From Lampropedia aestuarii (GTDB lineage Bacteria > Pseudomonadota > Gammaproteobacteria > Burkholderiales > Burkholderiaceae_C), in contig NZ_SSWX01000010.1 of the NCBI RefSeq assembly GCF_004803635.1, positions 96,935-147,826 of the forward strand: 50,892 nt of DNA. The letters run 5' to 3'. The notes beneath the pieces are model-generated. The model did not search any database. It saw only the letters and a list, made by a program, of their open reading frames with translations, and was not told the DNA's origin. How positions within the stretch are numbered: the stretch's first letter is position 1; each line of letters opens with the position of its first letter. This document shows positions 24,185-36,269 of the stretch, piece after piece. The position numbers were made by a program, and so were the translations under genes.

Positions 24185-25993
24185 TTAGAAGGTACGGACT
24201 TTAGGCGGAACGCTGTCCACGGTCAGTGGCTTGAGGTTCACTGGCTTGTAATCCAGGCTGTTGTTTGCGCTGTACCAGAGGGTGTGTTTGAGCCATTCCT
24301 TGTCGTTACGGCCCAGTGGGAATTCTGGGTGGTCGGCTGGGTGCTCGTAGTCGTACACGGTGTGGGCGCCGCGGCATTCACGGCGCGCAGCAGCGGAGGT
24401 CATCGTGGCTTGCGCCACTTCGATCAGGTTGTCCACTTCCAGCGCTTCCATGCGGGCGGTGTTCCACACTTTGGATTTGTCCTTGAGCGTGACTTCACCG
24501 ACTTTTTCGCGGATCGCATTGATTTTGACCACGCCTTCGTCCATGCCTTGCTGGGTGCGGAACACGCCAGCGTGTTGCTGCATGCTTTGGCGGATTTCGT
24601 TGGCAATGTCTTGCGAGTAAATGCCAGAGTTGGACTCTTGCAGGCGGTTCAAACGCGCCAAGGTGCGCTCTGCCGCATCAGCCGGCAGTGGCTTGTGACT
24701 TGGCTGTGCCTGCACGGTTTTGACAATGTGCTTGCCAGCGGCCTTGCCAAAAACCAGCAAGTCCAGGAGCGAGTTCGTGCCCAAGCGGTTGGCGCCGTGC
24801 ACGGAAACGCAAGAGCACTCACCCACTGCGTACAAGCCGTTGACCACTTCAGAGTTGTTGGTCTCGGTTTTGACGACAACCTGGCCGTTGATATTGGTTG
24901 GGATGCCGCCCATTTGGTAATGGATGGTTGGCACGACTGGAATTGGCACCTTGGTGATGTCGACGTTGGCAAAGTTGTGGCCAATTTCTTCCACTGATGG
25001 CAAACGCTTGCGGATGGTGTCTGCCCCCAGGTGGGTCATGTCCATCAGGATGTAGTCCTTGTTTGGACCGCAGCCACGGCCTTCCTTGATTTCCTGGTCC
25101 ATCGAGCGCGAGACGAAGTCGCGTGGGGCCAAATCCTTCAAAGTTGGCGCATAGCGCTCCATGAAGCGCTCGCCTTCGCTGTTGCGCAAAATAGCGCCTT
25201 CACCACGGCAGCCTTCGGTCAGCAACACGCCCGCGCCGGCGACGCCGGTTGGGTGGAACTGCCAGAATTCCATGTCTTGCAGTGGGATGCCAGCACGCGC
25301 TGCCATGCCCAGGCCGTCGCCCGTGTTGATAAAGGCATTGGTGGAAGCGGCAAAAATACGACCCGCACCACCTGTGGCCAGCAGCACGACTTTGGCTTGC
25401 AGGATGTACAGCTCACCGGTTTCCAGCTCCAGTGCGGTCACGCCGACGACGTCGCCTTGCTCATCACGGATCAGATCCAGCGCCATCCACTCGACAAAGA
25501 AGTTGGTTTTTTCCTTGACGTTTTGCTGGTAGAGCGTGTGCAGCATCGCGTGGCCAGTACGGTCAGCCGCAGCGCACGCGCGTTGCACGGGTTTCTCACC
25601 GTAGTTGGCGGTGTGACCACCAAATGGACGCTGGTAAATCGTGCCATCTGGGTTGCGGTCAAACGGCATGCCATAGTGTTCCAGCTCGATCACGACGTTC
25701 GGTGCTTCGCGGCACATGAACTCAATCGCGTCCTGGTCACCCAGCCAGTCCGAGCCCTTGATGGTGTCGTAGAAATGGTAGTGCCAGTTGTCTTCGCTCA
25801 TATTGCCCAGCGAGGCAGACACGCCGCCTTGGGCTGCAACCGTGTGCGAGCGGGTTGGGAATACCTTGGAGAGCGAGGCGACCGACAGGCCGGCCTTGGA
25901 CAACTCCAGCGCAGCGCGCAAGCCGGAGCCACCCGCGCCAATGATGACGGCGTCGAATTTGCGGGTGATGATGTTTTCTTTGGTGTAGCTCAT
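24185..25993 (-). CDS. sdhA: Succinate dehydrogenase flavoprotein subunit
   Basis: SdhA oxidises succinate to fumarate with covalently bound FAD. The 602-residue protein shows the dinucleotide motif GAGGSGLRAALELSKAG (19-35), the flavinylation site RSHTVAAQGG with His50, and downstream active-site segments such as FHPTGVAGAGVL and GEGAILRNSEGERFMERY. The start at 25993 (MSYTKENIITRKFD) matches family N-termini; an upstream ATG at 26023 is less likely. It lies between sdhD (105 bases upstream) and sdhB. Confidence 0.97.
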   Translation of the reverse strand: MSYTKENIITRKFDAVIIGAGGSGLRAALELSKAGLSVASLSKVFPTRSHTVAAQGGVSASLGNMSEDNWHYHFYDTIKGSDWLGDQDAIEFMCREAPNVVIELEHYGMPFDRNPDGTIYQRPFGGHTANYGEKPVQRACAAADRTGHAMLHTLYQQNVKEKTNFFVEWMALDLIRDEQGDVVGVTALELETGELYILQAKVVLLATGGAGRIFAASTNAFINTGDGLGMAARAGIPLQDMEFWQFHPTGVAGAGVLLTEGCRGEGAILRNSEGERFMERYAPTLKDLAPRDFVSRSMDQEIKEGRGCGPNKDYILMDMTHLGADTIRKRLPSVEEIGHNFANVDITKVPIPVVPTIHYQMGGIPTNINGQVVVKTETNNSEVVNGLYAVGECSCVSVHGANRLGTNSLLDLLVFGKAAGKHIVKTVQAQPSHKPLPADAAERTLARLNRLQESNSGIYSQDIANEIRQSMQQHAGVFRTQQGMDEGVVKINAIREKVGEVTLKDKSKVWNTARMEALEVDNLIEVAQATMTSAAARRECRGAHTVYDYEHPADHPEFPLGRNDKEWLKHTLWYSANNSLDYKPVNLKPLTVDSVPPKVRTF

Positions 25994-26098
25994 GGTGTTA
26001 GAACAATCTCTTGGTCTTCTCAAAGTGGGGCGGTATGGGAGGCGCGCAGCAGGCCAATCCTGGAGACTGGCGGTTGCGCAGCTTGGACTGATCTGCGC

Positions 26099-26464
26099 TT
26101 AAATGCGCCAGAGCGTCTGGAATGCCCAGCCCGCGCAGCCAATTAACCAGACGATGGTAACCACATCGAGCGTCAAGCGCAGACCGGCGGCTGGCACATA
26201 GTCCATCCAGACGTCGCGCACGCCAACCCAGGCGTGCCACAGCACGGCCACAATCGTCACAAAGCTGAATAAGCGCATCCACTGCGCATTGAAGATGCTT
26301 TGCCAGGCAGCGTAATCGATCTGGCCTTTGGTCAGGCAGATTTGCGCAATCAAGGCCAGCGTGAACAAAACAATCAGCACGGCTGTAACGCGCTGAACCA
26401 GCCAGTCGCGGATACCGTAATGGGCACCTACCACGACACGTTTGGATCCGTAATTAGTCGACAT
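26099..26464 (-). CDS. sdhD: Succinate dehydrogenase membrane anchor subunit
   Basis: This 121-residue protein has three membrane segments, about 23-45, 63-82 and 97-118. It carries the SdhD motif HAWVGVRDVWMDYV (76-89 region), whose histidine and following aspartate and tyrosine belong to the haem and quinone site. An AAGGAG ribosome site precedes the ATG. It starts 23 bases after sdhC and forms the anchor with it. Confidence 0.93.
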   Translation of the reverse strand: MSTNYGSKRVVVGAHYGIRDWLVQRVTAVLIVLFTLALIAQICLTKGQIDYAAWQSIFNAQWMRLFSFVTIVAVLWHAWVGVRDVWMDYVPAAGLRLTLDVVTIVWLIGCAGWAFQTLWRI

Positions 26465-26487
26465 AAAGAACTCCTTGCGAGCGTGAA

Positions 26488-26922
26488 TTAGTAGAGGCCA
26501 AAGATTTTGGCGCCGAAAACAGCCGTCAGACCCAAGCTGAATACAAACGAGCCAATCGCGGACTTACGGCCGAACTCTTTGTTCACCGCATGGTGGTTCA
26601 CATCCATGTACAAATGGCGCACGCCTGCGCACAAATGGTGCAAGAACGCCCAAACCAACACCAGAACACCCAATTTCACCAGGAAGCCTGGGAAAATCCA
26701 CAGGCCGTCGCGGAAAATGCTGGTGGCTGTGGCGAAGTCCTGCGGCGAGCGCAGCGACATGTCAAACGCCCACAGCAAAAAAGGCAGCAGCACAAACATG
26801 ATGATGCCGCTGATACGGTGCAGGATCGACAAAACACCTGCAATAGGTAAACGGTAAGTGCGCACATCATTGAAGATATTGATGTTGCGAAACTCAGGCC
26901 TTTTCTTTGTAGTTTCATTCAT
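26488..26922 (-). CDS. sdhC: Succinate dehydrogenase cytochrome b556 subunit
   Basis: This 144-residue membrane protein has three hydrophobic segments. Also visible are the SdhC signature SILHRISGIIMF (32-43) with the conserved serine and arginine of the quinone site, and HHLCAGVRHLYMD around residues 95-107 with the haem-ligand histidine. It is the first structural gene of the sdh operon. The 253 bases upstream, which separate it from the gntR gene, hold inverted repeats that may control the operon. Confidence 0.94.
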   Translation of the reverse strand: MNETTKKRPEFRNINIFNDVRTYRLPIAGVLSILHRISGIIMFVLLPFLLWAFDMSLRSPQDFATATSIFRDGLWIFPGFLVKLGVLVLVWAFLHHLCAGVRHLYMDVNHHAVNKEFGRKSAIGSFVFSLGLTAVFGAKIFGLY

Positions 26923-26994
26923 GGGGTTGGGCTTTCAGTGCGGGAAATCGGTTGGCTGAGCCATCAGGACAAACGGTCGGATTCTAGACTCTTT

Positions 26995-27041
26995 GACTCA
27001 ATTTGAAATTGACTTGTGACATTTGTGACCCTAATTGAGTC
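26995..27041. promoter_or_regulatory. Inverted repeat upstream of sdhC, candidate operator
   Basis: GACTCAATT (26995-27003) and AATTGAGTC (27033-27041) are a perfect 9-base inverted repeat with a 29-base spacer. They are embedded in a larger imperfect symmetry of TCTAGA-containing flanks and include a direct repeat TTGTGAC. The position 70-120 bases before sdhC, just downstream of the GntR gene, suits regulator binding. No strong sigma-70 promoter could be fixed. Confidence 0.4.
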
Positions 27042-27175
27042 TGGCAATCTAGAGTTGACTTCAGAAAAAAACTGTAGGTATATGTTTTTTTTGAAGTTCT
27101 TTGGTTTGCTAAGTCATGGGCGGAAAGTGCAAAAAAATCTTCATGGACGCTTTTGGACTGGATGGACGGTATTGT

Positions 27176-27967
27176 TTAATTCAATTCGTTCAAATAATGG
27201 TGCGTGTCGGTGCGGTAGAGGCCTCGGCGCAACTCCATGGGCGTGTCGTTGTAGGTGTAGGTCACCCGCTCGACCGATAGCAGCGGAGTTGTGCTGTCCA
27301 CATGCAGCAGTTGCGCAGCCTCTGCATCGGGGGGCAGGATGGCTTTGAGTTTTTCCACGGCACGCACCATGCGCACGCCAAACTCTTTTTCTAGCAAAGC
27401 ATAGGTCGGGCCTTGGTAGTGGGTGATTTGCTCGGCCGTGATGCCTTTGAAGGCGTGGCCGGGCAGCCAGATATCCTCTAGCACGGCAGGGGTGCTTTGC
27501 ATCGACAGTGTGCGGCGAATATGGATTATCGCATCGCCGCTGCGCAGACCAATTTGCGCGCCCAGTTCTGCCGAAGCGCGAATGCGCTTGCAAAACAGAA
27601 TATGGCGCTGGGCTGGGCCTTCTTCGTCAAGACCGCCCGCGTCTGGGCGCAAGCGCAGAAAACGGTACTGCACATGGCGCTCGGAGTGGGTCGCCACAAA
27701 AGTGCCTTTGCCTTGCTTGCGGATGAGCAGATTCTCGGCCGCCAGCTCATCGATGGCTTTGCGCACGGTGCCTTGGCTGACCCGCAATTGCTGCGACAAG
27801 TCCATCTCGCTGGGGATGGCCTCGCCAGGCTGCCATTGACCGGCCTCAAGCTTTTGCAGCAGCAAACCCTTGATCTGGCGGTATAAGGGGCTAAACGAAG
27901 GCGGCGCCAGGGCAATGCTACTGGCGTTGTCTTCGTTGGTTTTGCCTGTTCCGTTGAGATCGGTCAT
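27176..27967 (-). CDS. GntR-family regulator with UTRA domain, next to the sdh operon
   Basis: The 263-residue protein has a winged helix-turn-helix at about 25-95 (IPSEMDLSQQLRVSQGTVRKAID) and a UTRA ligand-binding domain (about 110-255) with RRTLSMQSTPAVLEDIWLP and the terminal MELRRGLYRTDTHHY. UTRA GntR regulators bind small metabolites. It lies upstream of sdhC in the same direction and faces mdh across 497 bases. Regulators in this place probably control sdh and mdh expression in Burkholderiales (inference from position). No good ribosome site precedes the start. Confidence 0.85.
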   Translation of the reverse strand: MTDLNGTGKTNEDNASSIALAPPSFSPLYRQIKGLLLQKLEAGQWQPGEAIPSEMDLSQQLRVSQGTVRKAIDELAAENLLIRKQGKGTFVATHSERHVQYRFLRLRPDAGGLDEEGPAQRHILFCKRIRASAELGAQIGLRSGDAIIHIRRTLSMQSTPAVLEDIWLPGHAFKGITAEQITHYQGPTYALLEKEFGVRMVRAVEKLKAILPPDAEAAQLLHVDSTTPLLSVERVTYTYNDTPMELRRGLYRTDTHHYLNELN

Positions 27968-28242
27968 GTGGGGTTATCAATGCTCAAGGCCCGGCGCAAA
28001 GCCTGGCTCTGTGAAGTGCTGTGGGTCGTGAGGCGGATAGGGACAACTGGTGGTTCTAGTGCGTCTGAGTGCTGATGAGCGCCAAGATGCAGATGGCCTG
28101 AAGCACCCAATCGGCGCCCAGGCTGAGCAATTGCGCTGCATTAAGTTGGCACACCAAAGTGCAGTATCGCACTCTGAAACAGAGGGGTATTGCAGTGTGC
28201 GTCGCACCATAGGCAGCAAAATCTGAGGGGATTTTACGCCTT
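27968..28242. other. Intergenic region between gntR and the mdh promoter
   Basis: No gene longer than a few dozen codons with a credible start is visible here. The segment is of ordinary base composition. I see no terminator or RNA gene. Confidence 0.4.
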
Positions 28243-28280
28243 TTGAACGATTGCGACAATATCTTATATAAGACATAAGA
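28243..28280 (+). promoter_or_regulatory. mdh promoter overlapped by a perfect palindrome
   Basis: A sigma-70-like promoter reads TTGAAC (28243)-N16-TATATA (28265), or N18 to TATAAG. The -10 region is covered by the perfect 12-base palindrome TCTTATATAAGA (28262-28273), followed one base later by another ATAAGA half-site. Three half-sites on a promoter next to a GntR gene point to an operator. The remaining 180 bases to mdh form a long leader with no clear structure. Confidence 0.55.
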
Positions 28281-28464
28281 ATTTATGGCGTGGTGGTTCA
28301 AACCCTAGTAAAATCTCCGTGCAAACCTTGCTGACCTGTAGAAATTGCGAAGAGGGTTGTGCTGCGATTGTTCAGCGATTTCAGTTGGAGTTTCTGGTGG
28401 GACGTGGTGCGGCACTGCGGAATGCGCGGGTCTTTTTCAATTTCATTCCTGAGTGGAGATAGCT

Positions 28465-29451
28465 ATGAGCAAAAAAGCCGCACGCGTCGCGGTGACCGGT
28501 GCAGCCGGCCAAATCGGTTACGCCCTGTTGTTCCGTATCGCTTCCGGCGAGATGCTGGGTAAAGATCAGCCAGTCATTCTGCAATTGCTGGAAATTCCTG
28601 ACGAAAAAGCCCAGAAAGCGCTGCAAGGCGTGATCATGGAACTGCAAGACTGCGCATTCCCATTGCTCGAAGGCATTGTGGCTTCTGGCGATCCAGAAGT
28701 GGCGTTCAAAGATGCGGACTACGCATTGCTGGTCGGTGCCCGTCCACGTGGCCCAGGCATGGAGCGTGCTGATCTGTTGGCTGCCAACGCCCAAATCTTC
28801 ACAGCACAAGGCAAGGCTTTGAATAAAGTTGCCAGCCGTGATGTCAAAGTACTGGTCGTAGGCAACCCAGCCAACACCAATGCCTACATCGCAATGAAGA
28901 GCGCACCTGATCTGCCACGTGAGAACTTCACCGCCATGCTGCGACTGGATCACAACCGTGCGGCCAGCCAAATCGCTGACAAAACCGGCGGCAAAGTCGG
29001 TGAGATCAAACAACTCACCGTTTGGGGCAACCACTCGCCTACCATGTACGCTGACTACCGTTTTGCGACCATCGGTGGCAAATCGGTCAAAGACACCATC
29101 AACGACCAAGAATGGAACGCTAACGTGTTCTTGCCTACCGTGGGCAAGCGCGGCGCGGCCATCATCGAAGCGCGTGGTCTGTCCTCGGCTGCATCGGCTG
29201 CCAACGCAGCGATTGACCACATGCGTGACTGGGCCCTGGGCTCACAAGGTGAATGGGTCACGATGGGTGTGCCATCGAATGGCGAATACGGTATTCCAAA
29301 AGACGTGGTCTTTGGTTTCCCAGTGACGACTGAAAACGGCAAATACAAAATTGTCGAAGGTCTGGAAATTGACGCGTTCAGCCAAGAGCGCATCAACAAG
29401 ACCTTGGCCGAGCTCGAAGGCGAGCAAGACGGCGTGAAGCATTTGCTGTAA
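28465..29451 (+). CDS. mdh: Malate dehydrogenase
   Basis: Mdh interconverts malate and oxaloacetate with NAD. The 328-residue protein is of the bacterial two-domain type related to cytosolic enzymes: NAD motif [14 protein letters not shown] near residue 12, [15 protein letters not shown] with the mobile-loop arginines, [20 protein letters not shown] with the catalytic aspartate, and WGNHSPTMY with the catalytic histidine. The start at 28465 has GGAG upstream; an in-frame ATG at 28453 overlaps that site and is less likely. A strong terminator follows. Confidence 0.97.
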   Translation: MSKKAARVAVTGAAGQIGYALLFRIASGEMLGKDQPVILQLLEIPDEKAQKALQGVIMELQDCAFPLLEGIVASGDPEVAFKDADYALLVGARPRGPGMERADLLAANAQIFTAQGKALNKVASRDVKVLVVGNPANTNAYIAMKSAPDLPRENFTAMLRLDHNRAASQIADKTGGKVGEIKQLTVWGNHSPTMYADYRFATIGGKSVKDTINDQEWNANVFLPTVGKRGAAIIEARGLSSAASAANAAIDHMRDWALGSQGEWVTMGVPSNGEYGIPKDVVFGFPVTTENGKYKIVEGLEIDAFSQERINKTLAELEGEQDGVKHLL

Positions 29452-29459
29452 TGCCAACT

Positions 29460-29490
29460 GGGGCGCCATTGGCGCCCCGTTTTCTTTTTC
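29460..29490 (+). terminator. Rho-independent terminator after mdh
   Basis: GGGGCGCC-ATT-GGCGCCCC followed by GTTTTCTTTTTC, 8 bases after the mdh stop codon. Partial read-through to the lyase gene at 29522 is possible because no other promoter is obvious. Confidence 0.9.
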
Positions 29491-29521
29491 TCTGTCGTTA
29501 TTGTTCCCAGTTCCATCGTAC

Positions 29522-30523
29522 ATGTCTCTGCCTGTTGACCACCCACGTGCCGTCTTGCTTGGAAGCCAAGCCGGTGCTTTTGTATTGCCTGTGTGCGATC
29601 ACTACAGTGGAGTGGAAGCGCGTATGCGCAAGAGCCTGCAATTGCAAGCGGAGATGGCGCAAGAGTTCGGCGCTTGTGTGTTTGATGTGACCCTCGATTG
29701 CGAGGACGGCGCCGCTGTAGGGGCCGAGCACGAGCACGCCCATCTGGTGGCAGAGTTGGCAGCTGGGGCTGCTGTTGATATGCGGGTTGCCGCGCGATTG
29801 CATGCGGTAAACCATGCCGCGTTTGCCGATGATGTGCAAACAATTGTGTCTAAGGCCGGGTCGCGCCTGAGCCACCTGATGATTCCCAAAGTGGAGTCTG
29901 TACAAGATATTGTGCGTGCTGCAGCGCTGGTCGATGCAGCAGGCGCACCTGATTTGCCACTGCATGCGCTGATCGAATCGCCGCTGGCCGTGCACCGCGC
30001 CTGCGAGATTGCCGCCCATCCGCGCGTGCAGTCACTGAGCTTTGGCTTGATGGATTTTGTCTCTGCCCACGGTGGTGCCATTGGCGCAGAAGCCATGGGA
30101 GTTGTGGGCCAGTTCAGTCACCCGGTGGTGGTGCAGGCCAAGTTGGCGATTGCAGCGGCCTGCCATGCGTATGGCAAAACACCCTCGCATTGCGTGGTGA
30201 CAGAGTTCCAGAATCTGGAGGCGCTCGGTGCCTCAGCGCGTCAGGCCAGCCGGCAGCTGAGCTATACCCGGATGTGGAGCATTCACCCGAGTCAAATTCG
30301 GCCCATCTTGGCTGCTTTTTCTCCAGAACCCACAGAAGTTGCGTTGTCTGTGCGCATCATTGAGGCTGCCTTTGCTGCACAATGGGCGCCCATCAGCCAC
30401 GCAGGGGTCTTGCATGACCGGGCCAGCTACCGTTATTTCTGGCAAGTGCTTGAGCGAGCGTACCGAGTCGGTTGCGACTTGCCAGAGTTTGTCAAAGTAT
30501 GGCTTGCGCCGCCCCGTGGTTGA
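29522..30523 (+). CDS. HpcH/HpaI-family CoA-ester lyase (CitE-like)
   Basis: This 333-residue TIM-barrel protein belongs to the aldolase/citrate lyase beta family. Seen are [15 protein letters not shown] (54-68) with the metal-binding acid, [45 protein letters not shown] and WSIHPSQI. Members cleave citryl-, malyl- or methylmalyl-CoA or hydrolyse malyl-CoA. Its place between mdh and acnB is common in Burkholderiales but the substrate is not known. The start at 29522 is chosen from family fit ([14 protein letters not shown]); no good ribosome site is seen. Alternatives at 29501 would add seven residues and overlap the terminator region. Confidence 0.82.
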   Translation: MSLPVDHPRAVLLGSQAGAFVLPVCDHYSGVEARMRKSLQLQAEMAQEFGACVFDVTLDCEDGAAVGAEHEHAHLVAELAAGAAVDMRVAARLHAVNHAAFADDVQTIVSKAGSRLSHLMIPKVESVQDIVRAAALVDAAGAPDLPLHALIESPLAVHRACEIAAHPRVQSLSFGLMDFVSAHGGAIGAEAMGVVGQFSHPVVVQAKLAIAAACHAYGKTPSHCVVTEFQNLEALGASARQASRQLSYTRMWSIHPSQIRPILAAFSPEPTEVALSVRIIEAAFAAQWAPISHAGVLHDRASYRYFWQVLERAYRVGCDLPEFVKVWLAPPRG

Positions 30524-30575
30524 GAGATTGATGTTTTTCAAACAACCCCCATCTGTTTCAACTGAAAAGAGCACT

Positions 30576-31070
30576 ATGCGCATCGCCCTGATTATTCCTA
30601 CTGTGGCCTTGGTGGCTGTCGCCTTGACTGGCTGCGAATTGGCCAATACGTTTCCTTTTCTCAAGCCCGATGATGCCGCAGCCACTGCGACGGCAGCCAA
30701 CGACAAAGCGATTGCGGATCCGCCAGCGCCGTCGTTGAGCGAGGTGGCCACGCCACTGCCCGAGCCAGTTGCTACTGCGCCTGTTCTGCGCGGCATTGAC
30801 CGTGTGATCAGCCGGGTACACAGAGGCGACTATCTGTGTGCTGGAGCCGTGAATGTGAATGTCAGCGAAGTGCCTGACAACCCACGCGAATTCATCGTGC
30901 AAGGCAAAAGCTTCAAACACCAAATGGTGCCCGTGTTGACCAAGAGTGGTGCGATTCGCTTGGAGAACGAAGCCAATGGCATTGTCTGGCTGCAAGTCGG
31001 CGGCAACAAAGCCATGTTGATGAACCAAACCAAAGGCCAGCGTCTGGCCGCTGAATGCATCCCTAAATAA
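30576..31070 (+). CDS. Small predicted lipoprotein between the lyase and acnB
   Basis: The 164-residue product begins with a lipoprotein signal peptide: a hydrophobic stretch, then the lipobox ALTGC with Cys20. A Pro/Ala-rich linker follows (about 30-70) and then a compact C-terminal domain with two cysteines (YLCAGAVN and AAECIPK), perhaps disulfide-linked. I do not recognise the family. It lies 52 bases after the lyase and 117 before acnB. A role in the citrate cycle is not implied. Confidence 0.7.
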   Translation: MRIALIIPTVALVAVALTGCELANTFPFLKPDDAAATATAANDKAIADPPAPSLSEVATPLPEPVATAPVLRGIDRVISRVHRGDYLCAGAVNVNVSEVPDNPREFIVQGKSFKHQMVPVLTKSGAIRLENEANGIVWLQVGGNKAMLMNQTKGQRLAAECIPK

Positions 31071-31091
31071 GAAGCGAGGGAGCGGCGATGA

Positions 31092-31116
31092 CCACTTGAG
31101 CGGCCGGCTCAAGTGG
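31092..31116 (+). other. Hairpin between the lipoprotein gene and acnB
   Basis: CCACTTGAGC and GCTCAAGTGG form a perfect 10-bp stem with loop GGCCG, 72 bases before the acnB start. There is no T-run, so it is either a weak terminator for the lipoprotein gene or a leader structure of acnB. Confidence 0.45.
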
Positions 31117-31187
31117 GCCTGCCCAAGCGCATTGAGCATCCGACGAGTTTTGACGACTTTTTAGATTGATAGCCCCAGGAGAAAAAC

Positions 31188-33782
31188 ATGTTGAATGAAT
31201 ATCGCAAACACGTTGAAGAGCGCGCCGCGCTTGGCATTCCACCGCTGCCGTTGGAAGCCAAGCAAGTGGCCGAGTTGATTGAGCTGATCAAGAACCCACC
31301 GGCTGGTGAAGAGGCTTTCTTGCTCGACTTGCTCACACACCGTGTGCCACCAGGGGTGGACGATGCCGCCAAAGTGAAAGCCAGTTTTTTGGCCGCTGTT
31401 GCGCATGGCGATATTCAAGTGGGCTTGATCTCCAAAGCCAAAGCCACTGAGCTGCTGGGCACGATGGTGGGTGGCTACAACGTGCATCCGCTGATTGAAT
31501 TGCTCGACGACGCAGAAGTGGCTGGCGTGGCCGCTGATGCCCTGAAAAAAACCCTGTTGATGTTTGACTTCTTCAATGACGTTGCAGACAAGGCCAAGGC
31601 CGGCAATGCCAAAGCGCAAGAAGTGATGCAAAGCTGGGCAGATGCCGAATGGTTCACCAGCCGCCCCAAAGTGGCCGAGAAAATCACCGTGACCGTGTTC
31701 AAGGTACCTGGCGAGACCAATACCGATGACCTGTCGCCAGCGCCTGACGCCTGGAGCCGTCCAGACATCCCGCTGCACTACCTGGCCATGTTGAAAAACA
31801 CCCGCTCCGATGCGGCTTTCAAACCAGAAGAAGATGGCAAGCGCGGCCCAATCCAGTACATCGAAGACCTGAAACAAAAAGGCCATATCGTCGCTTATGT
31901 GGGCGACGTGGTCGGTACCGGCTCTTCCCGTAAATCCGCCACCAACTCGGTGATCTGGGCGACTGGCGATGACATTCCTTATGTGCCTAACAAACGCTTC
32001 GGTGGCGTGACCCTGGGTGGCAAAATTGCGCCCATCTTCTTCAACACGCAAGAAGACTCAGGTTCTTTGCCAATCGAAGTGGATGTGAGCAACTTCGACA
32101 TGGGCGACGTATTGGACATCTTCCCTTACGAGGGCAAGATTGAGAAAAACGGCGTCAAAGCGGCTGAATTTGCACTCAAAAGCGATGTGCTGCTGGACGA
32201 GGTGCAAGCCGGTGGCCGTATCAACCTGATCATTGGCCGCTCACTGACTGCCAAGGCGCGCGAATTCCTGGGCTTGCCTGCATCGACCGCGTTCCGCCTG
32301 CCTACTGCGCCTGCAGAAAGCAAAGCCGGTTTCACCCTGGCGCAAAAAATGGTGGGCCGTGCGGTTGGCCTGCCAGAAGGCCAGGGCGTGCGCCCAGGCA
32401 CTTACTGCGAGCCACGCATGACCACAGTCGGCTCGCAAGATACGACCGGCCCAATGACCCGCGACGAGTTGAAAGACTTGGCCTGCCTGGGCTTCTCGGC
32501 CGACATGGTGATGCAGTCGTTCTGCCACACTGCCGCTTACCCTAAATCCGTGGACGTCAAGACCCACCGTGAACTGCCAGCCTTCATCTCCAACCGTGGT
32601 GGTGTGGCGCTGCGTCCAGGTGACGGCGTGATCCACAGCTGGCTCAACCGTTTGCTGCTGCCTGACACCGTAGGGACTGGTGGCGACTCGCACACCCGTT
32701 TCCCAATCGGTATCAGCTTCCCAGCTGGCTCCGGTCTGGTTGCTTTCGGTGCTGCGACTGGCGTGATGCCACTGGACATGCCTGAGTCAGTGCTGGTGCG
32801 CTTCAAGGGCGAGTTGCAGCCAGGCGTGACCCTGCGTGACCTGGTGCATGCGATTCCGCTGTACGCGATCAAACAAGGTCTGCTGACTGTGGCCAAGGCT
32901 GGTAAGGTCAACGTGTTCTCCGGCAAAGTGCTGGAAATCGAAGGTCTGCCAGACCTGAAAGTTGAGCAAGCTTTTGAATTGTCCGACGCGTCGGCTGAGC
33001 GTTCTGCAGCAGGCTGCACGATCAAGCTCAACCCAGAGCCAATCAAAGAGTACCTGACCAGCAACATCGTGTTGATGAAAAACATGATTGCGGATGGCTA
33101 CGCTGATGCCAAAACCCTGCAACGCCGGATCGAGAAAGTCGAAGCCTGGCTGGCCAAACCAGAGTTGCTGGAAGCCGACAAGGACGCTGAATACGCCGCC
33201 GTGATCGAAATCGACCTGGCCGACATCAAAGAGCCTATTGTTTGCTGCCCGAACGATCCTGATGACGCCAAATTCCTGTCTGAAGTGGCTGGCACCAAGA
33301 TCGACGAAGCCTTCATCGGTTCTTGCATGACCAACATCGGTCACTTCCGTGCCGCAGCCAAGCTGCTGGGTGGCCAGCGCGATATCCCGGTCAAGCTGTG
33401 GGTCGCACCGCCAACCAAAATGGACGAGAGCGAGTTGATCAAGGAAGGCCATTACGCCGCGTTCGGCACTGCTGGTGCTCGTACAGAGATGCCAGGCTGC
33501 TCCTTGTGCATGGGCAACCAGGCGCAGGTGCGTGAAGGCGCGACCGTGATTTCGACATCGACCCGCAACTTCCCGAACCGTTTGGGCAAAAACACCCAAG
33601 TGTTCTTGGGCTCGGCGGAATTGGCCGCGATTGCATCGCGCCTGGGTTACTTGCCAACGCCTGAAGAGTACCTGAAGGAGATGGGCGTGATCGATGCCGA
33701 CAAGGCCAGCGTCTACCGCTACATGAACTTCAATGAAATTGAAGAGTACGTAGACAATGCCAAAGGTGCAGCCACAGTCTAA
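31188..33782 (+). CDS. acnB: Aconitate hydratase B
   Basis: AcnB interconverts citrate and isocitrate with a [4Fe-4S] cluster and may also act as an mRNA-binding sensor when the cluster is lost. The 864-residue protein starts with the HEAT-like domain special to AcnB ([19 protein letters not shown]) and then the swivel domain ([18 protein letters not shown]). Cluster cysteines are seen in [16 protein letters not shown] and [10 protein letters not shown]. The length matches E. coli AcnB (865). An AGGAG ribosome site precedes the start. It closes the plus-strand mdh-acnB series and ends in front of strong hairpins. Confidence 0.97.
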   Translation: MLNEYRKHVEERAALGIPPLPLEAKQVAELIELIKNPPAGEEAFLLDLLTHRVPPGVDDAAKVKASFLAAVAHGDIQVGLISKAKATELLGTMVGGYNVHPLIELLDDAEVAGVAADALKKTLLMFDFFNDVADKAKAGNAKAQEVMQSWADAEWFTSRPKVAEKITVTVFKVPGETNTDDLSPAPDAWSRPDIPLHYLAMLKNTRSDAAFKPEEDGKRGPIQYIEDLKQKGHIVAYVGDVVGTGSSRKSATNSVIWATGDDIPYVPNKRFGGVTLGGKIAPIFFNTQEDSGSLPIEVDVSNFDMGDVLDIFPYEGKIEKNGVKAAEFALKSDVLLDEVQAGGRINLIIGRSLTAKAREFLGLPASTAFRLPTAPAESKAGFTLAQKMVGRAVGLPEGQGVRPGTYCEPRMTTVGSQDTTGPMTRDELKDLACLGFSADMVMQSFCHTAAYPKSVDVKTHRELPAFISNRGGVALRPGDGVIHSWLNRLLLPDTVGTGGDSHTRFPIGISFPAGSGLVAFGAATGVMPLDMPESVLVRFKGELQPGVTLRDLVHAIPLYAIKQGLLTVAKAGKVNVFSGKVLEIEGLPDLKVEQAFELSDASAERSAAGCTIKLNPEPIKEYLTSNIVLMKNMIADGYADAKTLQRRIEKVEAWLAKPELLEADKDAEYAAVIEIDLADIKEPIVCCPNDPDDAKFLSEVAGTKIDEAFIGSCMTNIGHFRAAAKLLGGQRDIPVKLWVAPPTKMDESELIKEGHYAAFGTAGARTEMPGCSLCMGNQAQVREGATVISTSTRNFPNRLGKNTQVFLGSAELAAIASRLGYLPTPEEYLKEMGVIDADKASVYRYMNFNEIEEYVDNAKGAATV

Positions 33783-33793
33783 TACTGGGGTGA

Positions 33794-33876
33794 TGCTGGC
33801 AGCACTGCTGCCAGCAATAGCCAAGCAATCGCAAGCAATCGCAAGCAATACAAACGGGGGCCTTGGCCCCCGTTTG
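33794..33876. terminator. Hairpins and short tandem repeat after acnB
   Basis: Two perfect hairpins follow acnB. TGCTGGCAGC-ACT-GCTGCCAGCA lies at 33794-33816, and the palindromic CAAACGGGGGCC-TT-GGCCCCCGTTTG lies at 33851-33876. Between them is a 10-base tandem repeat of the unit CAAGCAATCG, about 2.8 copies (33822-33850). The second hairpin probably ends both acnB and the convergent asparaginase gene. Confidence 0.7.
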
Positions 33877-33989
33877 CTATGGCTGCTGCGCCGCGTCTGA
33901 CTGCTGCCTGCTGCAGTGCCATCAAGCCCACAGGACCCTTGCGCCATTGGCGGCAGCGTCCTTCGCTTTGGCAGCTTGTGCAGGCGCGC

Positions 33990-36218
<2,229 letters not shown>

Positions 36219-36269
36219 GTCTTTGCAGACGCGCAGCCAGTCTGAAGTACTTGAAGAGGATATCCAACC

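Noticed and set aside
33822-33850. CRISPR-like repeat
   Set aside because: The unit is 10 bases without spacers, so it is a simple tandem repeat. No CRISPR array was seen in the window.
31161-33947. Long minus-strand frames opposite acnB (296 and 386 codons)
   Set aside because: These are mirror frames of the acnB coding strand with His/Gln-rich translations typical of shadows.
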